DNA from: Alphaproteobacteria bacterium
Lineage (GTDB): Bacteria > Pseudomonadota > Alphaproteobacteria > Rhodobacterales > Rhodobacteraceae
Assembly (NCBI GenBank): GCA_030432315.1
Contig: JAUIHM010000005.1
Location: 1 to 64,000 of the forward strand
Direction: 5' to 3'
DNA length: 64,000 nt
The translations under genes and the position numbers were made by a program. A model generated the notes under the pieces. That model was not told the origin of the DNA. It did no database searches and saw only the letters and a program-made list of their open reading frames with translations. Positions 25,095-33,921 of this stretch are shown here, in pieces. Numbering within the stretch: position 1 is the stretch's first letter; each line of letters opens with the position of its first letter.

Positions 25095-25841
25095 ATGCTG
25101 GACCGGACACCGATTATCGATATCCGTGGCGTCAACAAGTTCTATGACGGCTTCCAGGCGCTGACGGATGTCAGTCTGTCGGTGTTTTCCGGCCAGCGCG
25201 TCGTCATCTGCGGCCCCTCCGGTTCGGGGAAATCGACGCTGATCCGCTGCATCAACCGGCTGGAGGAGCATTCCTCGGGGCAGCTGATCGTTGACGGCAC
25301 CGAACTGAACGACGAAACCCGCAACATCCGGGCGATCCGTCAGGAAGTCGGCATGGTGTTCCAGCAGTTCAACCTCTTTCCGCATCTGACCGTGCTTGAA
25401 AACCTGACCATTGGCCCGATGCGCGTGCGCAGGGCGTCCCGGCGCGACGCCGAAGCGACGGCGCGAAAGTACCTCGAACGGGTGCATATACCCGAACAGG
25501 CCGACAAATACCCAAGCCAGCTTTCCGGCGGCCAGCAGCAGCGTGTCGCCATCGCCCGGTCGCTTTGCATGGAAACCCGGGTGATGCTGTTCGACGAACC
25601 GACCTCGGCGCTCGATCCGGAAATGATCGGTGAGGTGCTCGAGGTAATGGTCGAACTGGCGGACTCCGGCATGACCATGATCGTCGTCACCCATGAGATG
25701 GGTTTCGCCCGCCGGGTCGCCGATCTGATGGTATTCATGGAAGCGGGGCGGATCGTCGAGACCGCACCGCCGGAGAAATTCTTCACCAACCCCGAGAGCG
25801 AACGCTGCCGCGTGTTTCTCGAACAGATCCTGTCCCATTGA
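25095..25841 (+). CDS. Amino-acid ABC transporter ATPase (system 2)
   Basis: This 248-residue GlnQ-like ATPase has Walker [10 protein letters not shown], signature [15 protein letters not shown], Walker [14 protein letters not shown] and [13 protein letters not shown]. It is very similar to the system-1 ATPase, indicating a paralogous pair. It is the first gene of a four-gene operon ATPase-permease-binding protein-permease. The stop overlaps the next start (TTGA). Confidence 0.95.
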   Translation: MLDRTPIIDIRGVNKFYDGFQALTDVSLSVFSGQRVVICGPSGSGKSTLIRCINRLEEHSSGQLIVDGTELNDETRNIRAIRQEVGMVFQQFNLFPHLTVLENLTIGPMRVRRASRRDAEATARKYLERVHIPEQADKYPSQLSGGQQQRVAIARSLCMETRVMLFDEPTSALDPEMIGEVLEVMVELADSGMTMIVVTHEMGFARRVADLMVFMEAGRIVETAPPEKFFTNPESERCRVFLEQILSH

Positions 25842-26671
25842 GCGATTTTCCGGAAACCTTCGCGCCGCGCGCGCGCCAGTGGCCGTTGCGCCGGGTGCTG
25901 CGCTCCGCGCCCCTGTCGCTGGTGTTCTATCTGGCGATTGTCGGCGGCATCGTCTGGCTGGCCCTGCGCGGCTCGGCGTCGATGGGCTACAACTGGCAAT
26001 GGTACCGGATCCCGCAGTATTTCTATGAGATTACGGATCAGGGGTTTCAGTGGGGTGAGATTCCGATCGGTCTCGTGGCGACGATCGGCCTTTCGACCCT
26101 CGCCTTTGCACTTGCGTTGGTGCTGGGCCTGCTGGTGGCGCTGCTGCGGCTGTCGGACCTGGTGGTGGGCAATGCGGTGGCGGTCGGGTTCCTCGAACTG
26201 GTGCGCAACACGCCGCTGCTGGTGCTGCTCTATCTGTTCTATTACGTCCTCGGACCGATTTTCAGCCTCGACCGCTATTGGGCCAGTGTGCTCTGTCTCG
26301 CGGTGTTCCATGCGGCGTTGATCTCGGAGATTTTCCGCGCCGGCATCCTTGCGGTGCCGAAAGGACAGTGGGAGGCGGCGAAATCGATCGGCATGACCAC
26401 CGGCCAGGCCTACCGCTGGATCATCATTCCGCAGTCGATCCGCATGATGCTGCCGCCTCTGACCGGCGAGATGGTACACATGATCAAGAGTTCTGCCATC
26501 GTCAGCGTCATCGCGGTGGCGGAACTCACCACCATCGGCCGCAACATCATTTCCGACACCTACATGAGTTTCGAGATCTGGTTTACGATCGCAGCCGTAT
26601 ACATGGTCGTGACCCTGGCGCTTTCGGTACTGGTGTCACGCCTCGAACGAAGTTTTACCGTAAAACGATAA
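25838..26671 (+). CDS. Amino-acid ABC transporter permease (system 2, first subunit)
   Basis: This 277-residue HAAT permease has the EAA loop GQWEAAKSIGMTTGQAYRWIIIPQSIRMMLPPL in parts and ELVRNTPLLVLLYLFYYVLGP. A TTG start is well supported: the next in-frame Met is about 50 residues in, and the TTG overlaps the ATPase stop exactly as in system 1. It forms a heterodimer with the permease at 27.6 kb. Confidence 0.93.
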   Translation: MSDFPETFAPRARQWPLRRVLRSAPLSLVFYLAIVGGIVWLALRGSASMGYNWQWYRIPQYFYEITDQGFQWGEIPIGLVATIGLSTLAFALALVLGLLVALLRLSDLVVGNAVAVGFLELVRNTPLLVLLYLFYYVLGPIFSLDRYWASVLCLAVFHAALISEIFRAGILAVPKGQWEAAKSIGMTTGQAYRWIIIPQSIRMMLPPLTGEMVHMIKSSAIVSVIAVAELTTIGRNIISDTYMSFEIWFTIAAVYMVVTLALSVLVSRLERSFTVKR

Positions 26672-26699
26672 CAGTCCAACCCCGGCAAGGAGACCCACC

Positions 26700-27533
26700 A
26701 TGACCACCAAGCGACGTTTTCTGGGAACCGCCTTCGGCCTCGCGGCAGCAGCACTTCTGTCGTTTCCCGCCTTTGCCCAGAACGCCTCCCAGGCGCTGTC
26801 GAGCGAAAGCGTTATTGAGGCGATCAAACAGCGTGGGGCAATCAAGATCGGCCTGTCGCTGTTCACGCCGTGGTCGATGCGCGACAAGAACGGCGAGCTG
26901 ATCGGTTTTGAGCTGGATGTGGGCCGCAAGCTCGCGCAGGATATGGGCGTCGAGGCGGAATTCGTGCCGACCTCCTGGGACGGCATCATTCCCGCCCTGG
27001 TTTCCGGCAAGTTCGATGTGATCATTTCCGGCATGTCGATCACGCCGGAACGCAACCTGACGGTCAATTTCTCCGATCCCTACGCGTTTTCCGGTGTCAC
27101 CATTCTCGCCAACAAGGCGATGACCGAGGGCTTTTCCGAGGAGGATTTCAATTCGCCGGACGTGACCTTCGCCGCCCGCAGGGGCGCAACCCCCGCCTCG
27201 GTGATCGCCCAGCTGTTCCCGGATGCCGAACTGCTGCTGTTTGATGAGGACGGGGCCGCGACCCAGGAGGTTCTCAACGGCAATGCCCACGCTACCATGG
27301 CATCGGAGCCGACGCCTTCGGCCGAATTGCGCAAATATCCCGACGTGCTCTCGATCCCGTTCAACAAGACCTATCTCGCGACCGGCGAGGCCTTCGCCAT
27401 GCGCAAGGGCGATCCGGACGCGGAAAACTTCTTCAACAACTGGATTGCGGTAAACTGGGCCAACGGCTTTCTCGACCTGACCAACGACTACTGGTTCCAG
27501 AGCGATGAATGGGCGCCGCTGGTCGACCAGTAG
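26700..27533 (+). CDS. ABC transporter substrate-binding protein, family 3 (system 2)
   Basis: This 277-residue periplasmic protein has a signal peptide (TTKRRFLGTAFGLAAAALLSFPAFA-QN). Binding-fold marks are IKQRGAIKIGLSLFTPWSMRD, GFELDVGRKLAQDMGVEAEFVPT and GMSITPERNLTVNFS. AAGGAG lies upstream. It captures an amino acid or analogue for the flanking permeases. It is only distantly similar to the system-1 binding protein, so the ligands probably differ. Confidence 0.94.
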   Translation: MTTKRRFLGTAFGLAAAALLSFPAFAQNASQALSSESVIEAIKQRGAIKIGLSLFTPWSMRDKNGELIGFELDVGRKLAQDMGVEAEFVPTSWDGIIPALVSGKFDVIISGMSITPERNLTVNFSDPYAFSGVTILANKAMTEGFSEEDFNSPDVTFAARRGATPASVIAQLFPDAELLLFDEDGAATQEVLNGNAHATMASEPTPSAELRKYPDVLSIPFNKTYLATGEAFAMRKGDPDAENFFNNWIAVNWANGFLDLTNDYWFQSDEWAPLVDQ

Positions 27534-27559
27534 CTCCAGACGCGGCGGGAGGCCGGAGA

Positions 27560-28438
27560 ATGCAGCGAAAACGCCGGCGCCTGCACTGGCTGGATTTTGT
27601 CATTGTCGGGGTTCTCGCCGCCTTCGTGTCCTTTGTGTGGTTTCGCATCGAGGGCACGCTGAACTACAGGTGGAACTGGGGGATCATCCCCAACTACATC
27701 CTGCGATATGATGCGGAGGATGGCCGGTGGGTGGCGAACCTGCTGCTGCAGGGGCTGATCACCACGGTGCGGGTCTCGATCTATGCCGGGATTCTGGCGT
27801 TGATCCTCGGCACCGTCCTCGGCATTGCCCGCTGCGCCACCAATCTGACGGTACGGATGCTGGCCCGCACCTATCTTGAGGTGCTGCGCAACATCCCGCC
27901 GGTGGTGGTGATTTTCATCTTCTATTTCTTTTTGTCCGAACAGCTTGTCGCCGCCTTCAACATCGAGGGCTGGGCCCGTGCCATCGCCCGCCAGGAAAAC
28001 AGCGGTGTCTGGGAGTTTTTCTTCGGTGACATGCGGCGGTTTCCGTCGATGATCTCCGGGGTGATCGTGCTGGCGCTGTTCGAAAGCGCCTTCGTCGGCG
28101 AAATCGTCCGCTCCGGCATTCAGTCGATCGAGCGCGGCCAGTCCGAAGCCGCCAGGTCTCTGGGCATGACCTGGGTCGACGAAATGCGTTTCATCATTCT
28201 GCCCCAGGCGCTGAAGCGGGTGGTGCCGCCGCTGGCGAACCAGTTCATTTCGCTGGTGAAGGACAGTTCGATCATCTCGCTGATCTCGGTTCAGGAACTT
28301 ACCTACAAGACGGTGGAACTCGTCGCCTCGACCCGGGCGATTTTCGAGGCCTGGATCACCACCGCAGGCCTCTATTTCGTGCTCTGTTTCAGCCTGTCGA
28401 TGCTGTTTCGCCGGCTGGAGCGCGACGCTTCCCGCTAG
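27560..28438 (+). CDS. Amino-acid ABC transporter permease (system 2, second subunit)
   Basis: This 292-residue HAAT permease starts at MQRKRRRLHWLDFVIVG, with GGCCGGAGA upstream; the ORF-track start adds 17 residues. The core has NLLLQGLITTVRVSIYAGI, LEVLRNIPPVVVIFIFYFFLSE and GQSEAARSLGMTWVDEMRFIILPQAL. It completes the system-2 importer with the 25.8-kb permease. The last 4 bases overlap the convergent iron-alcohol dehydrogenase. Confidence 0.93.
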   Translation: MQRKRRRLHWLDFVIVGVLAAFVSFVWFRIEGTLNYRWNWGIIPNYILRYDAEDGRWVANLLLQGLITTVRVSIYAGILALILGTVLGIARCATNLTVRMLARTYLEVLRNIPPVVVIFIFYFFLSEQLVAAFNIEGWARAIARQENSGVWEFFFGDMRRFPSMISGVIVLALFESAFVGEIVRSGIQSIERGQSEAARSLGMTWVDEMRFIILPQALKRVVPPLANQFISLVKDSSIISLISVQELTYKTVELVASTRAIFEAWITTAGLYFVLCFSLSMLFRRLERDASR

Positions 28439-29580
28439 CCGGCGAACGACCGCTCGAAGAGTTCGCGAAACCCTTCCTCGGTCATCTGGCGCGGATTGGT
28501 TGGCGTCGAATGGTCGGCCATTGCCGCCCTGCACATCGCCGGAATGATGTCGGGCGTGAGCCCCATTGCCGCAAGGCTCGCCGGCATGCCGATATCCCGG
28601 TTCAGCGCCTTGACCAGCGCCGCCAGATCGGCGGACGAATCGACACCCAGAGCCTTGCGGATACGGTCATATTTCGTGCCCGCGTGATCCTGGTTCCAGG
28701 TCAGAACGTGCGGCAGGATCACCGCATTGAGCGTGCCGTGATGCGGATTGACCGACTTCACCGAGCCCAGCGGATGCGACATCGAATGCACCGCCCCGAG
28801 CCCCTTCTGGAAGGTCAGCCCGCCCTGGAGCGATGCCATCATCATCTCGCTGCGCGCCACCCGGTCTGAGCCGTCCCTGACCGCGCGGCGGATATGCAGC
28901 CACCCCCGCACCAGCCCGTCGAGGGCAATTGCCTCGGCCACCGGATTGTCCTTCGGGCTCAGAAACGTCTCGAAACAGTGGGTCAGTGCGTCCATGCCGG
29001 TCGCGGCCGTCAGACCGGCGGGCAGGCCAAGGGTCAGTGCGGGGTCGCAGATCGCCCGGCGCGGGATCAGATGCGGGCTGATCAGCCCGAGCTTGCGCCC
29101 GTCCGCGACGGTCAGCAGCGATGCCCGGCCAACCTCGGCTCCGGTGCCCGAAGTGGTGGGAACGGCGATCACCGGCACCACCGCATCGGTGATCCGGGCA
29201 AGCCCGCCTTCGATCACCGCATATTGCGACAGCGGTCCCTCATGGGTTACGCGCAGTGCCACCGCCTTGCCGAGATCGATCGGCGAACCTCCGCCAAGCG
29301 CGACAATTCCGTCGCAGCCGCCGGCGCGGTAAACTTCTGCCGCCGCGTCGCAGGCGGCTTCGGTCGGGTTGGAGGGGGTGCCGTCAAACACCGCCGTATC
29401 CTTCGGCAGCCTGGCCAGCACCTGGTCCACAAGGCCGGTTGCCCGAAGTCCGGCATCGGTGACCAGCAGCGGCTGTTTGATGCCGGTCGCGGCCAGTTCC
29501 TCCGGCAATACGTCGACCGCGCCCTCGCCAAAGCGGATTGTCGTCAAATACTGGATCGTAGTGACACTCATGGCGTTCAT
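28435..29580 (-). CDS. Iron-containing alcohol dehydrogenase
   Basis: This 381-residue group III ADH has GDGIVALGGGSPIDLGKAVAL-type NAD-binding sequence (the GGGSPID motif), TTSGTGAEV, and the metal-site helices ATGMDALTHCFE, GAVHSMSHPLG and PHHGTLNAVILPH. It oxidises an alcohol or reduces an aldehyde; the specific substrate is unknown. It starts at MNAMSVTTIQYL, with MSVTT 9 bases downstream as alternative. It could act on aldehydes from the neighbouring catabolic genes or on sulfoacetaldehyde-type compounds; neither is shown. Confidence 0.93.
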   Translation of the reverse strand: MNAMSVTTIQYLTTIRFGEGAVDVLPEELAATGIKQPLLVTDAGLRATGLVDQVLARLPKDTAVFDGTPSNPTEAACDAAAEVYRAGGCDGIVALGGGSPIDLGKAVALRVTHEGPLSQYAVIEGGLARITDAVVPVIAVPTTSGTGAEVGRASLLTVADGRKLGLISPHLIPRRAICDPALTLGLPAGLTAATGMDALTHCFETFLSPKDNPVAEAIALDGLVRGWLHIRRAVRDGSDRVARSEMMMASLQGGLTFQKGLGAVHSMSHPLGSVKSVNPHHGTLNAVILPHVLTWNQDHAGTKYDRIRKALGVDSSADLAALVKALNRDIGMPASLAAMGLTPDIIPAMCRAAMADHSTPTNPRQMTEEGFRELFERSFAG

Positions 29581-29702
29581 TCCCTGAAGGTTTTTGGCAG
29601 AAAGGCCGTACCGGCCGGTTTGGCGCGAGTATGGTCAAAACCGCAGCACTGGCAACCGCTTCCGCAAGCCTGTAGCCTGCCGCAGGCAAACGGAGTCGCG
29701 GC

Positions 29703-30974
29703 GTGATGGACGGACAGGACAGTGCGGGGTCTGCACCTTCGGTGACCGGCGGCAACACGAGGCCACTGCTGGCCAACGGCGCTGCCCGGGCCATATTCCT
29801 CGACCGCCATGCGCTGGCCGAAGCACCCACCGGCGCGGCGCGCGGTGCGGCGCTGCAGACGCTGATCGAGCGTATCGGCTTTGTACAGATCGACAGCATC
29901 AACACCGTCGCCCGCGCCCATCACATGATTCTCGCCGCCCGGCGGCAGAGCTACCGCCAGGAGGCCCTTTCCCCGCTGCTCGAGCGCGACCGCAGCCTGT
30001 TCGAACACTGGACCCACGACGCGGCGATGATCCCGATGCGGTTCTTTCCGCGCTGGCAGTTGCGTTTCGCCCGCAATGAGGCGCAGTTGGCCGACCGCTG
30101 GAAAACCTGGCGGCGGGAGGGATACGCGGACAGGTTCGAGGATGTGCTGCGGCATATTTCCGATCATGGTCCCGCCTGCTCGGCCGATGTGGGCGAAGAC
30201 GAGGAGCGCAGTTCCGGGGGCTGGTGGGACTGGCACCCGTCCAAAACCGCGCTCGAATTTCTCTGGCGCACCGGCGCGCTGTCCGTCACCCGCCGCGACG
30301 GTTTTCGCAAGGTCTATGACCTGACCGAACGGGTGATTCCAGCCGAGTACCTGACGCAGCAGCCGGATCCGGAGGAGACCATCGACTGGGCCTGCCGCAG
30401 CGGGCTGGCGCGGCTTGGCTTTGGCACTTCCGGGGAAATTGCCGCCTTTTGGGCGCTGGTCACCCCGCAGGAGGCGAAGACCTGGTGCCAGGAGGCGCTG
30501 CGGCGTGGCGAGATCATCGAAATTGACGTCGAATGCGCCAGTGGCCGCTGCAGGCGGGTTTTCGCGCTGCCGTCGGTTCTTGATGAGGTGCCACCTGTTC
30601 CGCCGGCGCGCGTGCGCATCCTCAGCCCGTTCGATCCGGCACTGCGCGACCGCAAACGGGCGGAGCACCTGTTCGGCTTTCACTACCGGATCGAGGTGTT
30701 CGTGCCGGAAGCCAAACGCCGGTACGGATACTACGTGTTCCCGGTGCTGGAGGGCGACCGGCTGATCGGCCGCATCGACATGAAATGCCGACGCGGCGAC
30801 GGCGCGCTGCATGTCCGCGCTTTCTGGGCGGAGCCGGGTGTGCGGATCGGCAAGGGCCGTTTGCAGCGGCTGCGGTCCGAACTTGACCGCATGGCCCGTT
30901 TTGCCGGATCGGACGGGACCACCTTCGAGGCCGACTGGCTGGATCGGGAGGTGCCGCCTTCGGTCGCCGGTTGA
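29703..30974 (+). CDS. YcaQ/AlkX-family DNA glycosylase (winged-helix, DUF1006-type)
   Basis: This 423-residue HTH_42 family protein has IGFVQIDSINTVARAHHMIL (catalytic QxD, as in the AlkX/YcaQ branch; the AlkZ branch has QxQ), LFEHWTHDAAMIPM, TALEFLWRTGALSVTRRDGFRKVYDLTERV and C-terminal ILSPFDPALRDRKRAEHLFGFHYRIE. AlkX-type glycosylases remove alkylated and crosslinked bases. It has its own transcript 99 bases upstream of xsc. The activity is inferred from family only. Confidence 0.88.
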   Translation: MMDGQDSAGSAPSVTGGNTRPLLANGAARAIFLDRHALAEAPTGAARGAALQTLIERIGFVQIDSINTVARAHHMILAARRQSYRQEALSPLLERDRSLFEHWTHDAAMIPMRFFPRWQLRFARNEAQLADRWKTWRREGYADRFEDVLRHISDHGPACSADVGEDEERSSGGWWDWHPSKTALEFLWRTGALSVTRRDGFRKVYDLTERVIPAEYLTQQPDPEETIDWACRSGLARLGFGTSGEIAAFWALVTPQEAKTWCQEALRRGEIIEIDVECASGRCRRVFALPSVLDEVPPVPPARVRILSPFDPALRDRKRAEHLFGFHYRIEVFVPEAKRRYGYYVFPVLEGDRLIGRIDMKCRRGDGALHVRAFWAEPGVRIGKGRLQRLRSELDRMARFAGSDGTTFEADWLDREVPPSVAG

Positions 30975-31073
30975 GTGGCGCAAAATTGGGTGTAGGGTGC
31001 GTCAGGGCAGGAGACCGGACGCAAGCAGCACTCCCGCCGACAGCAAAACCAAAACCGGCGTGGAGGTGCCCCC

Positions 31074-32852
31074 ATGAAGATGACAACCGAAGAGGCGTTT
31101 GTAAAAGTTCTGCAAATGCACGGGATCGAACATGCGTTCGGCATCATCGGATCGGCTATGATGCCGATATCCGATCTGTTTCCGAAAGCCGGGATCACCT
31201 TCTGGGACTGTGCCCATGAGTGCAATGCCGGCATGATGGCCGACGGTTTTACCCGCACCACCGGGCAGATGTCGATGCTGGTGGCGCAGAACGGTCCGGG
31301 CATCACCAATTTTGTTACACCGGTCAAAACCGCCTACTGGAACCACACGCCGCTGCTGCTGGTCACGCCGCAGGCCGCCAACAAGACCATCGGCCAGGGC
31401 GGGTTCCAGGAAGTCGAACAGATGAAACTGTTCGAGGACATGGTCGCTTACCAGGAAGAGGTGCGCGATCCCTCCCGCATCGCCGAAACCCTCAACCGGG
31501 TCATCATGGAAGCCCACCGTGCCTCCGCCCCGGCGCAGATCAACGTGCCGCGCGATTTCTGGACCCAGGTTGTGGATATCGACCTTCCCGGCATCCTTGA
31601 ATTCGAACGGCCCTCCGGGGGCGAGCAGGCGATCGCGGCGGCGGCGGATCTGCTCAGCGACGCCAAATTCCCGGTCATTCTCAATGGTGCCGGTGTGGTG
31701 CTGTCGGGCGGCATCCCCGCCTCCGTCGCACTTGCCGAACGGCTCACGGCTCCGGTCTGCTGCGGCTACCAGCACAACGACGCCTTTCCCGGCAGTCATC
31801 CGCTGCATGCAGGCCCGCTTGGCTACAACGGATCCAAGGCGGGGATGGAACTGATTTCGAAGGCTGATGTGGTGCTTTGTCTCGGTACGCGGCTCAATCC
31901 GTTCTCCACCCTGCCCGGTTACGGCATAGACTACTGGCCGACGGACGCGAAAATCATCCAGGTCGACATCAATCCCGCCCGGATCGGACTGACCAAGAAG
32001 GTCACCGTCGGCATCGTCGGCGATGCCCGCAAGGTGGCCGATTCCATCCTCGCCCGACTCTCGGACACGGCTGGCGACGACGGCCGCGACGCGCGCAAAA
32101 ACCTGATCGCCCAGACCAAATCCGCCTGGGCCCAGGAACTCAGTTCGATGGATCACGAGGAGGACGACCCCGGCACCACCTGGAACGAACGTGTCCGCGC
32201 CCGCCAGCCCGACCATATGAGCCCGCGCAAGGTCTGGCGCGCGATCCAGGCTGCCCTGCCCGCCGATGCGATCATTTCATCGGATATCGGCAACAACTGT
32301 GCCATCGGCAACGCCTATCCGTCGTTCGAGAAGGGCCGGAAATATCTCGCCCCGGGCCTGTTTGGTCCGTGTGGCTACGGCTTCCCGTCGATCGTCGGCG
32401 CCAAGATCGGCAACCCGGATACGCCGGTGGTCGGTTTTGCCGGCGACGGTGCCTTCGGCATTTCGATGAACGAGATGACCGCCTGCGGCCGCGATCCCTG
32501 GCCGCCGATTACCATGGTGGTGTTCCGCAACTACCAGTGGGGCGCGGAAAAGCGCAACACGACGCTGTGGTTCGATGACAATTTCGTCGGCACCGAACTT
32601 AGCGAAGACGTGACATACGCCGGCATTGCCCAGGCCTGTGGCGTCGAGGGGGTTCAGGTGACGACCATGGACCAGGTGACCGACGCCCTGCACGCGGCGG
32701 TGAAACGGCAGATGGAGGACAAGAAGACCACGTTCATTGAGGTGGTGCTGAATCAGGAACTCGGCGAGCCGTTCCGCCGCGACGCGATGAAACGTCCGGT
32801 GTCGGTGGCGGGCATTGATCCCGCCGACATGCGCCCGCAGCGCCGCGCCTGA
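31074..32852 (+). CDS. xsc: Sulfoacetaldehyde acetyltransferase
   Basis: This 592-residue ThDP enzyme of full family length converts sulfoacetaldehyde plus phosphate to acetyl phosphate and sulfite, the key step of taurine, isethionate and homologue sulfonate degradation. Xsc-specific sequence is visible: HAFGIIGSAMMPISDLFPKAG, ADGFTRTTGQMSMLVAQNGPGITNFVTPVKTAYWNHTP in pieces, and GFAGDGAFGISMNEM (ThDP/Mg site). GGAGG lies upstream. A sulfite exporter-like gene follows at 11 bases. No pta, tauR or sulfonate transporter is in the window. Confidence 0.97.
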   Translation: MKMTTEEAFVKVLQMHGIEHAFGIIGSAMMPISDLFPKAGITFWDCAHECNAGMMADGFTRTTGQMSMLVAQNGPGITNFVTPVKTAYWNHTPLLLVTPQAANKTIGQGGFQEVEQMKLFEDMVAYQEEVRDPSRIAETLNRVIMEAHRASAPAQINVPRDFWTQVVDIDLPGILEFERPSGGEQAIAAAADLLSDAKFPVILNGAGVVLSGGIPASVALAERLTAPVCCGYQHNDAFPGSHPLHAGPLGYNGSKAGMELISKADVVLCLGTRLNPFSTLPGYGIDYWPTDAKIIQVDINPARIGLTKKVTVGIVGDARKVADSILARLSDTAGDDGRDARKNLIAQTKSAWAQELSSMDHEEDDPGTTWNERVRARQPDHMSPRKVWRAIQAALPADAIISSDIGNNCAIGNAYPSFEKGRKYLAPGLFGPCGYGFPSIVGAKIGNPDTPVVGFAGDGAFGISMNEMTACGRDPWPPITMVVFRNYQWGAEKRNTTLWFDDNFVGTELSEDVTYAGIAQACGVEGVQVTTMDQVTDALHAAVKRQMEDKKTTFIEVVLNQELGEPFRRDAMKRPVSVAGIDPADMRPQRRA

Positions 32853-32863
32853 ACCGGTCGCCG

Positions 32864-33910
32864 GTGAAGCCCGCGATGTTGCGAAGGATCGCAGGTCCGG
32901 AACCCGTCGCGGGCGTCACCCGGTTTGTCCGTGCCAACGGCTACGGGGTACTGGTTTCCCTGATCGTCGCGGCGGCGGCCCGATTTCTGTCCGAGCATTA
33001 CGGCGCGCCACCGATGCTGATGGCGCTGCTGCTCGGCATTGCCCTGCACTTCCTGGCCGAAGAGGGGCCCTGCGTCGAAGGGATCGCCTTTGCCTCCCGA
33101 ACCGTGCTGCGGATCGGGGTCGCGCTTCTCGGGGTGCGGATCAGTCTCGAACTGATGCTCGATCTCGGGGCGGAGTTGATCGCGACGGTGGTGGCGGCGG
33201 TGATCTGCACGATCCTGTTCGGTCTGCTTGGCGCACGTCTGTTGGGACGGGGCTGGCGGTTCGGGCTGTTGACCGGGGGAGCGGTGGCGATCTGCGGCGC
33301 CTCGGCGGCGATCGCGATTTCCGCGGTATTGCCGAAGAACGAACATTCCGAGCGCAACCTGATTTTCACCGTGCTGGCGATAACCGTGCTCAGTACCGTG
33401 GCGATGATCTGCTATCCGATCCTCGGCCGCAGCCTCGGTCTCGACGACCCCGGCATCGGCCTGTTTCTCGGCGGCACGATCCACGACGTGGCCCAGGTGG
33501 TCGGTGCGGGCTTCTCCGTCTCCGAGAGCGCCGGCGAGGTTGCCACGCTCGTCAAGCTGATCCGCGTGGCGATGCTGGCGCCCGTGGTGGTGGTGATTTC
33601 GCTGACCGTCCGCCGGCAGGCGGGTGCAGGCGCCGCGGGCGGACCCCGTCCTCCGCTGCTGCCGGGGTTCGTCGCCGGGTTCCTGGCACTTGCCGCCCTG
33701 AACTCCGCGGGCATGATCCCGACCCCCTTCCTGTCGGCGCTGGCGGGACTGTCCGGCTGGGCGCTGCTGACGGCGATCGCCGCAGTCGGGATGAGAACCT
33801 CGCTGCGCCGGATTGTCGATGTCGGCGGTCAGGCGATCGCGCTGCTGCTGGCGGAAAGCCTGTTCATAGCCGTGTTCGTGCTGGCGGGACTGGCATTGCT
33901 CGAGGGCTGA
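32864..33910 (+). CDS. YeiH-family (UPF0324) putative sulfite/sulfate exporter
   Basis: This 348-residue membrane protein with about ten helices has GVALLGVRISLELMLDLG, GGAVAICGASAAIAISAVLP, GGTIHDVAQVVGAG and VGMRTSLRRI, which define the YeiH family. A GTG start lies 11 bases after xsc. Family members next to xsc are proposed to export the sulfite or sulfate released by sulfonate dissimilation. Here the gene pair supports that role. Confidence 0.92.
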   Translation: MKPAMLRRIAGPEPVAGVTRFVRANGYGVLVSLIVAAAARFLSEHYGAPPMLMALLLGIALHFLAEEGPCVEGIAFASRTVLRIGVALLGVRISLELMLDLGAELIATVVAAVICTILFGLLGARLLGRGWRFGLLTGGAVAICGASAAIAISAVLPKNEHSERNLIFTVLAITVLSTVAMICYPILGRSLGLDDPGIGLFLGGTIHDVAQVVGAGFSVSESAGEVATLVKLIRVAMLAPVVVVISLTVRRQAGAGAAGGPRPPLLPGFVAGFLALAALNSAGMIPTPFLSALAGLSGWALLTAIAAVGMRTSLRRIVDVGGQAIALLLAESLFIAVFVLAGLALLEG

Positions 33911-33921
33911 GTCTGCCCGGA

